A stretch of 64,000 nt of DNA from Scatosoma sp900555925 (GTDB lineage Bacteria > Bacillota > Clostridia > Christensenellales > Borkfalkiaceae), in contig CAUGYD010000001.1 of assembly GCA_959603585.1 (NCBI GenBank), positions 124,001 through 188,000 on the forward strand, read 5' to 3'. The position numbers and the translations under genes are program-made. Of this stretch, positions 40,791 through 48,353 are shown in pieces. Below the pieces are notes generated by a model that did no database searches, was not told where the DNA came from, and saw nothing but the letters and a program-made list of their open reading frames with translations. How positions within the stretch are numbered: position 1 is the first letter of the stretch; the number at the start of each line of letters is the position of its first letter.

Positions 40791-41095
40791 TCAATCTCCA
40801 TAATCGTATTCAGGGAACAAATCATAAAGAGCTTTTTGATCTTCTGCTGTAAATTTCTGAGAATGATATTATGTCCGTCCGTCTTTGCGTTTTTGAGAAT
40901 CTTGACGAACGTTCCCAACGTCGTGCTGTCAATAAAGTTCAGCTCGGCGCAATCGAATACAATATCCGCGGGATTTTGCCTGTATGCCGAAATTACGTCG
41001 GAATAAAATTCGTCCGCATTTCCCGAATCGATGTCTCCGCTCAAAGCGACGGTCAATTTTCCCGCTTCCGCGCCCTTGATTTCCACTTCCTTCAT
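40787..41095 (-). CDS. STAS-domain anti-anti-sigma factor (RsbV/SpoIIAA-like)
   Basis: 102 residues with an STAS fold: KLTVALSGDIDSGNADEFY, then IVFDCAELNFIDSTTLGTFV with the phosphorylatable Ser-Thr-Thr region (FIDSTTLG). RsbV-like proteins bind the anti-sigma partner when dephosphorylated and release sigma. First gene of the four-gene operon, GGGAGG 8 bases upstream. Confidence 0.9.
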   Translation of the reverse strand: MKEVEIKGAEAGKLTVALSGDIDSGNADEFYSDVISAYRQNPADIVFDCAELNFIDSTTLGTFVKILKNAKTDGHNIILRNLQQKIKKLFMICSLNTIMEIE

Positions 41096-41124
41096 GCTGA
41101 AAACCTCCCTTTTACGGTCTTATA

Positions 41125-41156
41125 ATTATATATAACGCATTTTCGCGCACTTTCAA
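41125..41156 (-). promoter_or_regulatory. Putative promoter of the sigma operon
   Basis: TTGAAA (41151-41156) and TATAAT (41125-41130) are 20 bp apart; an alternative -10 ATATAT (41128-41133) gives 17 bp. No SigB-type GTTTaa/GGGTAT pair was seen, so autoregulation is not supported. Confidence 0.4.
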
Positions 41157-41181
41157 ACACTTCTCTTTCTTTATTCTTCCC

Positions 41182-41973
41182 TTAAAGATATGCGGCGACG
41201 TCGTTCAGGGAATTCAATACGATGTCCGGCCTGTCTTTTGAACCTTGGAGCATCTCCTTCGTCGTCTCCCCCGAAAGCACCAGAACGCCCGTAAAGCCGC
41301 TGTTATTTGCAAACCGAATATCGGTATGCAGACGGTCTCCGACCATGGCGATTTCGTCGTTTTTCGCGTCCAGAAGCCCTTCGAGCGCCTCGCCCATCAT
41401 TTTATGCGGTTTGCCGCAAACGACGTCGGGGAGCCGATGAGACGAACACTCGAACAATTTGATAAAGGAACCGACGTCGGGCGGAAACACGCCCTTTGCG
41501 GGACAGACCGCATCGGGGTGAGTCGCCGCATAAAAACAGCCGTTTACGAGAAATTCGTTGAATTTTTTGAGCTTTTCAAAGGTCACTTCGGTGTCGTAAG
41601 CCAATACGCAGACCTCGGGATTCTCTTCGTCGAGCGGTATTCCGCGGGCGGAAAAATCCGCCTTCAACGCTTCTCTGCCCAAAAGATAAACTCTCTTTCC
41701 CGCATGGTATTTTTTGAGATATTCCGCCGTCGCCGTTCCCGAAGTATACACGAAATCCCGCGAATCCCAAAACCCTATTTTTGCGAGCTTTTCTCTGTAT
41801 TCTTCGGGAGTTTTGGAAGAATTGTTCGTGCAATACACCAGCTTTTTTCCCTTTTCCCGAAGCAGGGAGAGCGTCTTTTTCATCTCCCCGATCGGCGTCT
41901 CGTCTATATAAATCGTGCCGTCCATGTCTAAAAGAAACACTTTTGTCTTTTGTATAAGTTCCTCGATCGTCAT
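41182..41973 (-). CDS. HAD-IIA family phosphatase (NagD-like)
   Basis: 263 residues. Motif I LLDMDGTIYIDE (14-25; nucleophile Asp and DxD), motif II VYCTNNSSKTPEEY, the C2a cap (about 80-190), and motif IV MVGDRLHTDI. The family dephosphorylates phosphoglycolate, nitrophenyl phosphate or nucleotide-type substrates; which one is unknown. AGAGGAAAGAT precedes the ATG. Confidence 0.9.
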   Translation of the reverse strand: MTIEELIQKTKVFLLDMDGTIYIDETPIGEMKKTLSLLREKGKKLVYCTNNSSKTPEEYREKLAKIGFWDSRDFVYTSGTATAEYLKKYHAGKRVYLLGREALKADFSARGIPLDEENPEVCVLAYDTEVTFEKLKKFNEFLVNGCFYAATHPDAVCPAKGVFPPDVGSFIKLFECSSHRLPDVVCGKPHKMMGEALEGLLDAKNDEIAMVGDRLHTDIRFANNSGFTGVLVLSGETTKEMLQGSKDRPDIVLNSLNDVAAYL

Positions 41974-42007
41974 ATCTTTCCTCTTCGGCTTTTTCAGATT
42001 TTTCAGA

Positions 42008-42493
42008 TCAAAATTCCGCCGTATGCACAGTATTTCCGTTCTCTTTTATCAAGTCGATCAAATCCCGCGTTTTCAGCCAGACCGTGGCTGTGTTATCATT
42101 CGGGTGAACGCCTATCAGTCCCGCGTCCTCCGTAAATTCTTTGTCAATAAAGCACTGTACCTTATGTTCCGTATCGTTGAGGATACCGAGCGGAGTAACC
42201 GAGCCCGGAGTCAATCCCAAAACGGCCGTCAATTCCTGTTCGGAAGCAAACGATAAAGCCCCGATTCCGTTTTCCCGCCTGAATTTTTTCAAATTCACTC
42301 TTTTGTTTCCCTTGACGACGAGGAGATAGTAATTCTTTTTGCCGTCTCTCACAAAGAGATTTTTTGCCTCGGCGTCGGGATAGGGCAACGGGACGGAAGC
42401 GGCTTCCGCCATATTGAACACGGGCTCATGCTCCGTCGTTTCAAATCGGATATTTCGGGAATTCAGATATTCATACACTTTGCTTTTCTTCAT
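42008..42493 (-). CDS. ProX/YbaK-type aminoacyl-tRNA deacylase
   Basis: 161 residues from MKKSKVYEYLNSRNIRFE at 42493; a frame starting at 42514 has no SD. EHEPVFNMAEAASV (substrate-pocket region), KNLFVRDGKKNYYLLVVKGNKRVNLKKF, and LGLTPGSVTPLGILNDTEHKV, then GVHPNDNTATVWLKTRDL are YbaK/ProX signatures. Members hydrolyse mischarged Ala-tRNA-Pro or Cys-tRNA-Pro in trans. This complements the ProS at 21564, whose class lacks a cis-editing domain. The neighbouring genes do not suggest a different role. Confidence 0.9.
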   Translation of the reverse strand: MKKSKVYEYLNSRNIRFETTEHEPVFNMAEAASVPLPYPDAEAKNLFVRDGKKNYYLLVVKGNKRVNLKKFRRENGIGALSFASEQELTAVLGLTPGSVTPLGILNDTEHKVQCFIDKEFTEDAGLIGVHPNDNTATVWLKTRDLIDLIKENGNTVHTAEF

Positions 42494-42543
42494 AAAATTA
42501 CCCACAATTCGCATTGAAAAAACTGATTTTTAAGGGCGATTTT

Positions 42544-43647
42544 TTATAACAGGGAAAAATCTCTCATCAGTGCCGCAATCCCGTATGGCATAAGGGATTG
42601 CGACAATTCGGGAAGCAATTTCAAAACATCGGCGAAAATGCGAAAAACATCGTTTCCGATTTCTTCTTTGAAAATGCGGCAATCCCTTTGTATGCCTGAG
42701 ATTGCGGGCAATATTTTTTTTCGCGCCTCTTCGAAATTTTTTTCGTATTTTTCGAGCTCGTTCAACGAGGGAACGACGCTCTCCCCGACAAAAATATCCG
42801 TCCCTTGCGCGAGCTTTTCCGCCGCTTCCCGCCGCCCGTTATAATCCACCATCCCGCCGCGGTAAAACCCGCTCTCGAAAAACAGCGCGTAAGCGTCCGA
42901 AAGCACTTTACAACACGGGGCGAGCAAATCGGATTTTCCCGAAATTTTTTCCGCCGCGTCCCGAAACGCGAAAATTTCCCCTTCGGGATACCCCGAACGA
43001 AAACAGTATTCCGCCGCAGTTACCGCGAAAAACAGCGTTTCTGCTCCCTCGGAAAAACACTTTGCCGAAGCGGACAAGAGCGCCTCCAAATTTTCCGAAG
43101 AGTCGGCCTCGGACACGGGAAGCCCGACCGCCTTTAAGGCGCGGCGGCAAAATACCGACAGCGAACAAGCGACGAGAAACGCCCTCGCCCGCATTTGTCC
43201 CCTTTCGTTCTCCGACAGCTCCCTCGCGCCGCCGTAAACGAGCGCGGGAGGCGGAACGGGATAAATTACTTCTTGCTTGCCCGAAAAAACCCGCGCGTGC
43301 GCACGGAACAAACCGAACGGCTCCGGCGAAGTGCAGACGGCGACGAACGGTAGAGCGCGCGCGGCGGCAAAATACCGTCCCAAAGAGCACGCTTTCCCCG
43401 CCCCGACCACGCAGGTAATCCCGTCGGAAAGGTGAAAGAGCGGCACCGCGTCGTCTTCGCTCCTTATGACGAGCTGTATCTTTTTCGGCAGATTTTTCAG
43501 CGTTTCCAGCACGGGAAACGCGCTTTCTTCGTCGGTGAGTACGAGATATTTTCCGAAGGGAAAACGGGCGGAAAGCAGAGCGGGAAAATCTTCCAGATCT
43601 CCCGTCAGAATTTCACTCCCGAAAAGCGCCGACGAGACCTCCCTCAT
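42544..43647 (-). CDS. Glycerol-1-phosphate/iron-alcohol dehydrogenase-like protein lacking active-site motifs
   Basis: 367 residues. The NAD-binding block of the family, GGGSVIDTAK-like, reads VVGAGKACSLGRYFAAARAL (80-99) with PFVAVCTSPEP after it. The D-x-x-K pair, the DGFAS segment and the metal-ligand His motif cannot be found. The C-terminal half is helical (YEKNFEEARKKILPAISGIQ), as in the family. The frame is open and short-spaced behind hisC (4-base gap). It looks like a folded but inactive relative. Low certainty on family. Confidence 0.6.
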   Translation of the reverse strand: MREVSSALFGSEILTGDLEDFPALLSARFPFGKYLVLTDEESAFPVLETLKNLPKKIQLVIRSEDDAVPLFHLSDGITCVVGAGKACSLGRYFAAARALPFVAVCTSPEPFGLFRAHARVFSGKQEVIYPVPPPALVYGGARELSENERGQMRARAFLVACSLSVFCRRALKAVGLPVSEADSSENLEALLSASAKCFSEGAETLFFAVTAAEYCFRSGYPEGEIFAFRDAAEKISGKSDLLAPCCKVLSDAYALFFESGFYRGGMVDYNGRREAAEKLAQGTDIFVGESVVPSLNELEKYEKNFEEARKKILPAISGIQRDCRIFKEEIGNDVFRIFADVLKLLPELSQSLMPYGIAALMRDFSLL

Positions 43648-43651
43648 AGCA

Positions 43652-44719
43652 TTATAAATCCCTCATAATTTCCTTCAATGCGGAAAGCAGAGCGTCGTTT
43701 TCCTCCTTCGTTCCCACCGTGATACGGCAGAAGTCTTTCAGCTTCGGAGTATCGAAAAATCTCACCAGCACGCCGCGGGCTTTGAGCCCCTCGTATATGC
43801 TCCTCCCGCCCAGACGGGGATACCCCGCGAACAGGAAATTCGCCGCGCTTTCAGGCACGAAAAATCCGAGCTTCAAAAGCTCGCCGCGAAGGCGCGCGCG
43901 CTCCGATTTCACCTTTTCCGCCGCGCGTTCGTAATATTCCCCGTCTAAGACCGCCGCCGCACAGGCCGCCTGACACAGCGCGTCCACGGGATAGGAATTG
44001 AAACAGTCCTTCGCCGTAAACAGGCCGCGGATCAGCTCCTTATCCCCCAGCGCGTAACCGCAGCGGATTCCCGCCAGAGAATAGTATTTGGAAAACGTCT
44101 TGACGACCAACAGATTTTTATATTCCTTTGTGAGCGGCGCGAGGCTTTCCCCGTAAAAACCCATATACGCTTCATCCGCTATCACGATTTTGTCCGCATT
44201 GTCCCGCACGAACGCTTCCATTTCCTTACGGGGGATTCCGATACCCGTAGGAGCGTTCGGATTGGCGATTAAAATTCCCTGCACGTCCTGCTTCGTCAAA
44301 GCGGAAAGATTCATCGTATAATCCTCTTTCAGCGCGACCGACTTATACGGCACGGAAAAAAACGAGCAGAACACGGGATAAAAGGAATACGTCAAATCCG
44401 CAAACGCCGCGCCCTTCCCGTCAGAGTCGAAAAACGCGCGCACGCAGAGCGCGAGCACTTCGTCGCTGCCGTTGCCGCAAAATACGTTGTCTTTTTCCAC
44501 GCCCTCCGCGCGGGCGATCGCTTCCCGCAAGGCGTCTGCGTCGGGCGCGGGATAACGCTTCAAATTTTCCGTATCGAACGCGCGGAGCGCGGCCGATACC
44601 TTCGGGGACGGCGGATAGGGATTTTCATTGGTATTCAGCTTGACATACCGCTTATCCTTCGGCTGCTCCCCCGCCGTATACGGCGAAAGCGAGGAGAGAA
44701 ATTTACTTAAATATGCCAT
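43652..44719 (-). CDS. hisC: Histidinol-phosphate aminotransferase-like enzyme
   Basis: Fold-type I PLP aminotransferase of 355 residues. KLNTNENPYPPSP (27-39), NPNAPTG (153-159), ADEAYMGF (181-188) and the PLP Lys211 in TFSKYYSLAGIRCGY match HisC. No other his genes are in the window, so it may act as an aromatic aminotransferase or in another pathway. AGAGGTGA precedes the ATG. It is followed by the degenerate dehydrogenase-like gene. Confidence 0.9.
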   Translation of the reverse strand: MAYLSKFLSSLSPYTAGEQPKDKRYVKLNTNENPYPPSPKVSAALRAFDTENLKRYPAPDADALREAIARAEGVEKDNVFCGNGSDEVLALCVRAFFDSDGKGAAFADLTYSFYPVFCSFFSVPYKSVALKEDYTMNLSALTKQDVQGILIANPNAPTGIGIPRKEMEAFVRDNADKIVIADEAYMGFYGESLAPLTKEYKNLLVVKTFSKYYSLAGIRCGYALGDKELIRGLFTAKDCFNSYPVDALCQAACAAAVLDGEYYERAAEKVKSERARLRGELLKLGFFVPESAANFLFAGYPRLGGRSIYEGLKARGVLVRFFDTPKLKDFCRITVGTKEENDALLSALKEIMRDL

Positions 44720-44746
44720 AAATTCACCTCTTTTATCCGATTCAAA

Positions 44747-45853
44747 TCAAAACAGCAGCGAAAGCGCGTTGAGCGCCAGCCCCACCGCCACCGCGACGAC
44801 ATAGCATATCGCGATTAAAACGAGGTTGCGCCTCCATTCCTTCACGTTTTTCAAAAGTACGACGAACCCCAGTCCCGCATTCGCACAGAGCCCCGCCGCG
44901 CACGAGCCGAAGGAAATTCCGCCCTGCAAAAAGCTCCCCGTGATGACTACGCTGGAAGCACAGTTGGGAATCAGCCCGACGAGCGAGGAAATGAACGGCT
45001 GGACAAACAGGTTTTTATTCATAAAGGAAATAAAGCGCTCCTCCGTGACATAATAAATCACGACGCCCAAAACGACGTTGACGATGAGGATAAAGAGCGC
45101 CACTTTCAACGCATGCAACAGCGGGGACAGAAAATACAGCGTAAACGGTTTACTTTCGTCGTGCACCCGCCCGCAGGAGGTACATTCAAATTCCTTTTCC
45201 TGCGCTTTTTTCAAAAACAATTCGTGCGAGGGCGTATCGCGGGAATCTTCGGACGAAGAAGAAACCGTGCTGTGAGAAACTTCGGATGACGAAGAAACTG
45301 CGCCATGGCAATCCTCAGGCAAGGAGCCCCCTACGCCCTGCGCCCCCTCAGACGGAGAGGAAACCGCGCCGTGGGAATGATGCGCGTGTTCCGAATGCGC
45401 ATGGGAACGCGCTTCGTCCAAGTATTTACCGCGGGAGGATTCGACGCGCGTCTGCCTGCGTCCGAAGCCCTTCAAAATTCCGTCTGCGGCGTACCCCACC
45501 GCGACGCCGACGACGATTTTTACCGCTATGAGCGGCAGGAGCCAAACGGCGCCTTTGCCCGACGACAAGAGAATAATAAATGCTTCGTCGCTGGTGGAGA
45601 GAAAAATCGCCAGGAGCGTCCCGACCGTGATATATTTCTGCTCGAACAATTTCGCCGCCATGACCGAAAACCCGCACTGGGGAATCAACCCCGTCGCGGA
45701 ACCGATGAGCGGCCCCAATTTCCCGCTCAAACGGTTGTTCGGGCCCGTTAAATTCGTCTTATGCTCGATGAGCTCGATAATGATATAAATCAGCAACAGC
45801 CACGGGAAAAGTTTGAGCGTGTCTAAAAGCGCGTCCAACAAAACATCTGCCAT
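44747..45853 (-). CDS. ArsP_2/DUF2899-type heavy-metal permease with His/Cys-rich loop
   Basis: 368 residues. Two homologous membrane halves, each with a Cys-containing motif: GLIPQCGFSV (55-64) and GLIPNCASSVV (about 292-302). About 5 helices lie in each half. Between them is a hydrophilic loop (about 130-240) with a His cluster HAHSEHAHHSH (151-161), tandem HGAVSSSSE-like repeats and a CTSCGRVH knuckle (224-231). The family is annotated as arsenic or manganese exporter. The SD is formed by GGGAGG at the end of tsaD. Likely metal efflux; substrate unproven. Confidence 0.85.
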   Translation of the reverse strand: MADVLLDALLDTLKLFPWLLLIYIIIELIEHKTNLTGPNNRLSGKLGPLIGSATGLIPQCGFSVMAAKLFEQKYITVGTLLAIFLSTSDEAFIILLSSGKGAVWLLPLIAVKIVVGVAVGYAADGILKGFGRRQTRVESSRGKYLDEARSHAHSEHAHHSHGAVSSPSEGAQGVGGSLPEDCHGAVSSSSEVSHSTVSSSSEDSRDTPSHELFLKKAQEKEFECTSCGRVHDESKPFTLYFLSPLLHALKVALFILIVNVVLGVVIYYVTEERFISFMNKNLFVQPFISSLVGLIPNCASSVVITGSFLQGGISFGSCAAGLCANAGLGFVVLLKNVKEWRRNLVLIAICYVVAVAVGLALNALSLLF

Positions 45854-45856
45854 GGA

Positions 45857-46915
45857 TTACCTCCCGATAACCAGAGACTTTGAAAGCGGAATAGACGCCT
45901 TGGCGTTCAGCTCCAATCCCGCAAAGTTGCCGAGGCGGTACTGCACCAGACCTTCCGACGCGATCATCGCCGCGTTGTCCGTACAATAGCGCTTTTCGGG
46001 CAGCACGAGGGAAAAGCCGTTCGCCTTACACGCCGCCGACAAATGTTCCCGAAGATACGTATTTGCGGCCACGCCGCCGCCCGCCGTCACCATCGTCACT
46101 CCCTTGGCTTTCGCCGCCGCGATCGTCTTTTCCACGAGCACGTCGAGCGCCGCCGCCTGAAAGGAAGCCGCGACGTCCGCCTTCGAATACTCCTCCCCTT
46201 TCTGCTCCTTGGTATGACAATAGTTGATGACCGCCGTCTTTAAGCCGCTGTACGAAAAATCGAAGCCTCCGCCCCCTTTTAACATTTTGGGCATGGGGAC
46301 GTTCGCGGTTCCGTCTTTCGCGCAGCGCTCGATATTCGGGCCGCCGGGATATTTGAGCCCCAGCACCCGCGCGACTTTATCGAACGCCTCCCCCGCCGCG
46401 TCGTCCAGCGTCGAGCCTAAAATTTCAAATTCCGATTCCGTCTTTGCGTACAGAATTGCGGTATGGCCGCCGCTCGCGAGCAACGTGACGAACGGGGGAC
46501 GGAGAGTCGGTTCGACGAGATAGGCCGCCGCCATGTGGCCGCGGATATGATTGACCGCCACGAGCGGTTTTCCGAGGGCATAGGCGAAAGCCTTCGCAAA
46601 GGATACGCCCACGAGGAGCGCGCCCAGAAGTCCCGCGCCGTAAGTGACCGCCACCGCGTCGATATTTTCAAAATTTATCCCCGCGTTCTTCACCGCGCGG
46701 GAAACCACCGCGGAAATCGCGTCCGTATGCGCGCGGGAGGCAATTTCCGGAACCACGCCGCCGTAAAAGGATTGAATATCCGCCGAAGACGCGATTTCGT
46801 CCGAGAGAATTTTTCTGCCGCTTATGACCGCGGCGGCCGTCTCGTCGCACGAAGATTCGATGCCGAGAATGATCGGGGAGGGTTTATTGAGATCGGGGGT
46901 AGGAAACGAATACAT
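45857..46915 (-). CDS. tsaD: tRNA N6-adenosine threonylcarbamoyltransferase
   Basis: Transfers threonylcarbamoyl to A37 of ANN-decoding tRNAs. 352 residues. ILGIESSCDETAAAV (16-30), the metal-binding VNHIRGHMAA with the HxxxH pair, LASGGHTAIL, GGPNIE and the late AGGGVAANTYLRE motif are intact. TsaB and TsaE are not in the window. AAGGTGGTGCC precedes the ATG. The 333-bp gap upstream (46916-47248) is mostly a purine-rich minisatellite and shows no promoter I can defend. Confidence 0.95.
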   Translation of the reverse strand: MYSFPTPDLNKPSPIILGIESSCDETAAAVISGRKILSDEIASSADIQSFYGGVVPEIASRAHTDAISAVVSRAVKNAGINFENIDAVAVTYGAGLLGALLVGVSFAKAFAYALGKPLVAVNHIRGHMAAAYLVEPTLRPPFVTLLASGGHTAILYAKTESEFEILGSTLDDAAGEAFDKVARVLGLKYPGGPNIERCAKDGTANVPMPKMLKGGGGFDFSYSGLKTAVINYCHTKEQKGEEYSKADVAASFQAAALDVLVEKTIAAAKAKGVTMVTAGGGVAANTYLREHLSAACKANGFSLVLPEKRYCTDNAAMIASEGLVQYRLGNFAGLELNAKASIPLSKSLVIGR

Positions 46916-46940
46916 GGCACCACCTTTTTGAAAACATTGT

Positions 46941-47150
46941 CCGAAAAAAGACGGACGGGAGAACGAGAAAACAGGAGAACGGGAAAACGGGAGAACAGGA
47001 AACGGGAGAACAGGAAACGGGAGAACAGGAAACGGGGGAACGAAAAACGGAAGAACGGGAGAACGAAAAACGGAAGAACGGGAGAACGAAAAAACGGGAG
47101 AACGAAAAAACGAAAAAACAGAAGAACGGGCAGAAAAAAGAGGAGACGAA
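46941..47150. repeat. Purine-rich minisatellite
   Basis: On the plus strand the tract is nearly pure A/G/C purine blocks. It includes three perfect copies of GGGAGAACAGGAAAC (46989-47033), then two perfect copies of a 23-bp unit beginning CGAAAAACGG (47041-47063, 47064-47086), then shorter CGAAAAAACGG units. It lies between tsaD and prfB. It encodes Arg/Lys/Gly-rich frames on plus, but without start or SD; I treat it as non-coding. Confidence 0.85.
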
Positions 47151-47206
47151 CGGAAGCGGAAAGATATGAGCGAAAAAATCAGCCGAAAGAGTCGGCGAAA
47201 GAAACA

Positions 47207-47234
47207 ATTATCGGCAGCACCTGCCGCCGATAAT
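47207..47234 (-). terminator. Weak terminator after prfB
   Basis: ATTATCGGC and GCCGATAAT arms with a short GCAGGTGC-type inner stem, followed on the minus strand by TGTTTCTTTC. The T-run is interrupted. Confidence 0.5.
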
Positions 47235-47248
47235 CGCCCACAATCTTT

Positions 47249-48346
47249 TTAAGTCTTTTTGAGATAGTCGATGATAAAGCCCTGAATGTCGCCGTCCATG
47301 ACCGCCTGTATATCGCCCTTTTCGTAGCCGGTGCGATGGTCTTTTGCCATGGTGTACGGGCAGAATACATAGGAGCGTATCTGGGAGCCCCATTCGATTT
47401 TTTTCACGTCGCCTTTCATGGCGTCCGCCTCCGCCTGACGTTCCTCTATCTTCTTTTCGAGGAGTTTGGAACGGAGCATTTTGAAGCACATTTCCTTATT
47501 TTGGAGCTGGGAACGCTCGTTCTGGCACTGCACGACGATTCCCGTGGGGTAGTGCGTGATTCTGACCGCCGACGCCACTTTGTTGACGTTCTGGCCGCCC
47601 GCGCCGCCCGAATGGTAAATGTCGATACGGATATCGTCGTCCTTGATTTCCACTTCGTTGTCGTCCTCGACCTCGGGCATGACCTCCAAAGAGCAAAAGG
47701 ACGTATGGCGGCGTTTGTTCGCGTCGAACGGGGAAATCCGAACGAGGCGGTGGACGCCCATTTCCGCTTTGAGATACCCGTAGGCGTTTTCGCCTTCCAC
47801 GCGGAAGTCGATGCTCTTGATTCCCGCTTCGTCGCCCGCTTCCCTGTCCAGCTCGAATACCTTAAAGCCCATCTTTTCGCAATAGCGGGTATACATTCTG
47901 TACAGCATGGAGCACCAATCGCACGCCTCCGTTCCGCCCGCGCCCGCGTGGAGCGCCAAAAGCGCGTTATGCGAATCGTACGGCCCTTTCAGAATCGCGC
48001 GGATACGCATATCCTCGATATCCTTATCCGCCGTCTGCAACATGCCGTCGAGTTCGGGAATCAGGCTTTCGTCGCCCGTCTCCTCGATGAGGTCGATGAC
48101 CTCCTCCGCGTCTTTGAGCGCGGTGTCGCTTTTGGAATAAGCGCCGATTTTATTTTCGATATGCGAAATCTCCCTGCCGATTTTCGTCGATTTTTCCAAA
48201 TCCTGCCAGACTTCCGGCTGTTCCTGTTCCTTTTTGAGCTCTTCGAGGCGCGCGCGCTGGTTGTCCAAATCCAGCGCGTATCTCGCTTCGTTCAGCCCTT
48301 CGCGCATATCCTGTATCTTTAATCTGTAATCGTCTGCCTTAAACAT
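47249..48346 (-). CDS. prfB: Peptide chain release factor 2, no programmed frameshift
   Basis: Releases peptides at UGA/UAA. 365 residues from MFKADDYRLKIQDM at 48346 (AAGGA upstream). SPF anticodon-like tripeptide in VRISPFD, and SGGAGGQNVNKV with the catalytic GGQ. Most bacterial prfB genes contain an in-frame TGA after about 25 codons; here the matching region (RYALDLDNQ) reads through without any stop, so no frameshift is needed. The start is 7 bases after the secA stop. Confidence 0.95.
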   Translation of the reverse strand: MFKADDYRLKIQDMREGLNEARYALDLDNQRARLEELKKEQEQPEVWQDLEKSTKIGREISHIENKIGAYSKSDTALKDAEEVIDLIEETGDESLIPELDGMLQTADKDIEDMRIRAILKGPYDSHNALLALHAGAGGTEACDWCSMLYRMYTRYCEKMGFKVFELDREAGDEAGIKSIDFRVEGENAYGYLKAEMGVHRLVRISPFDANKRRHTSFCSLEVMPEVEDDNEVEIKDDDIRIDIYHSGGAGGQNVNKVASAVRITHYPTGIVVQCQNERSQLQNKEMCFKMLRSKLLEKKIEERQAEADAMKGDVKKIEWGSQIRSYVFCPYTMAKDHRTGYEKGDIQAVMDGDIQGFIIDYLKKT

Positions 48347-48353
48347 AAATTCC

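Noticed and set aside
46463..47233. Long plus-strand frame across tsaD and the purine minisatellite
   Set aside because: It is antisense to tsaD and then reads the repeat as Arg/Lys/Gly runs; no SD or promoter supports it.
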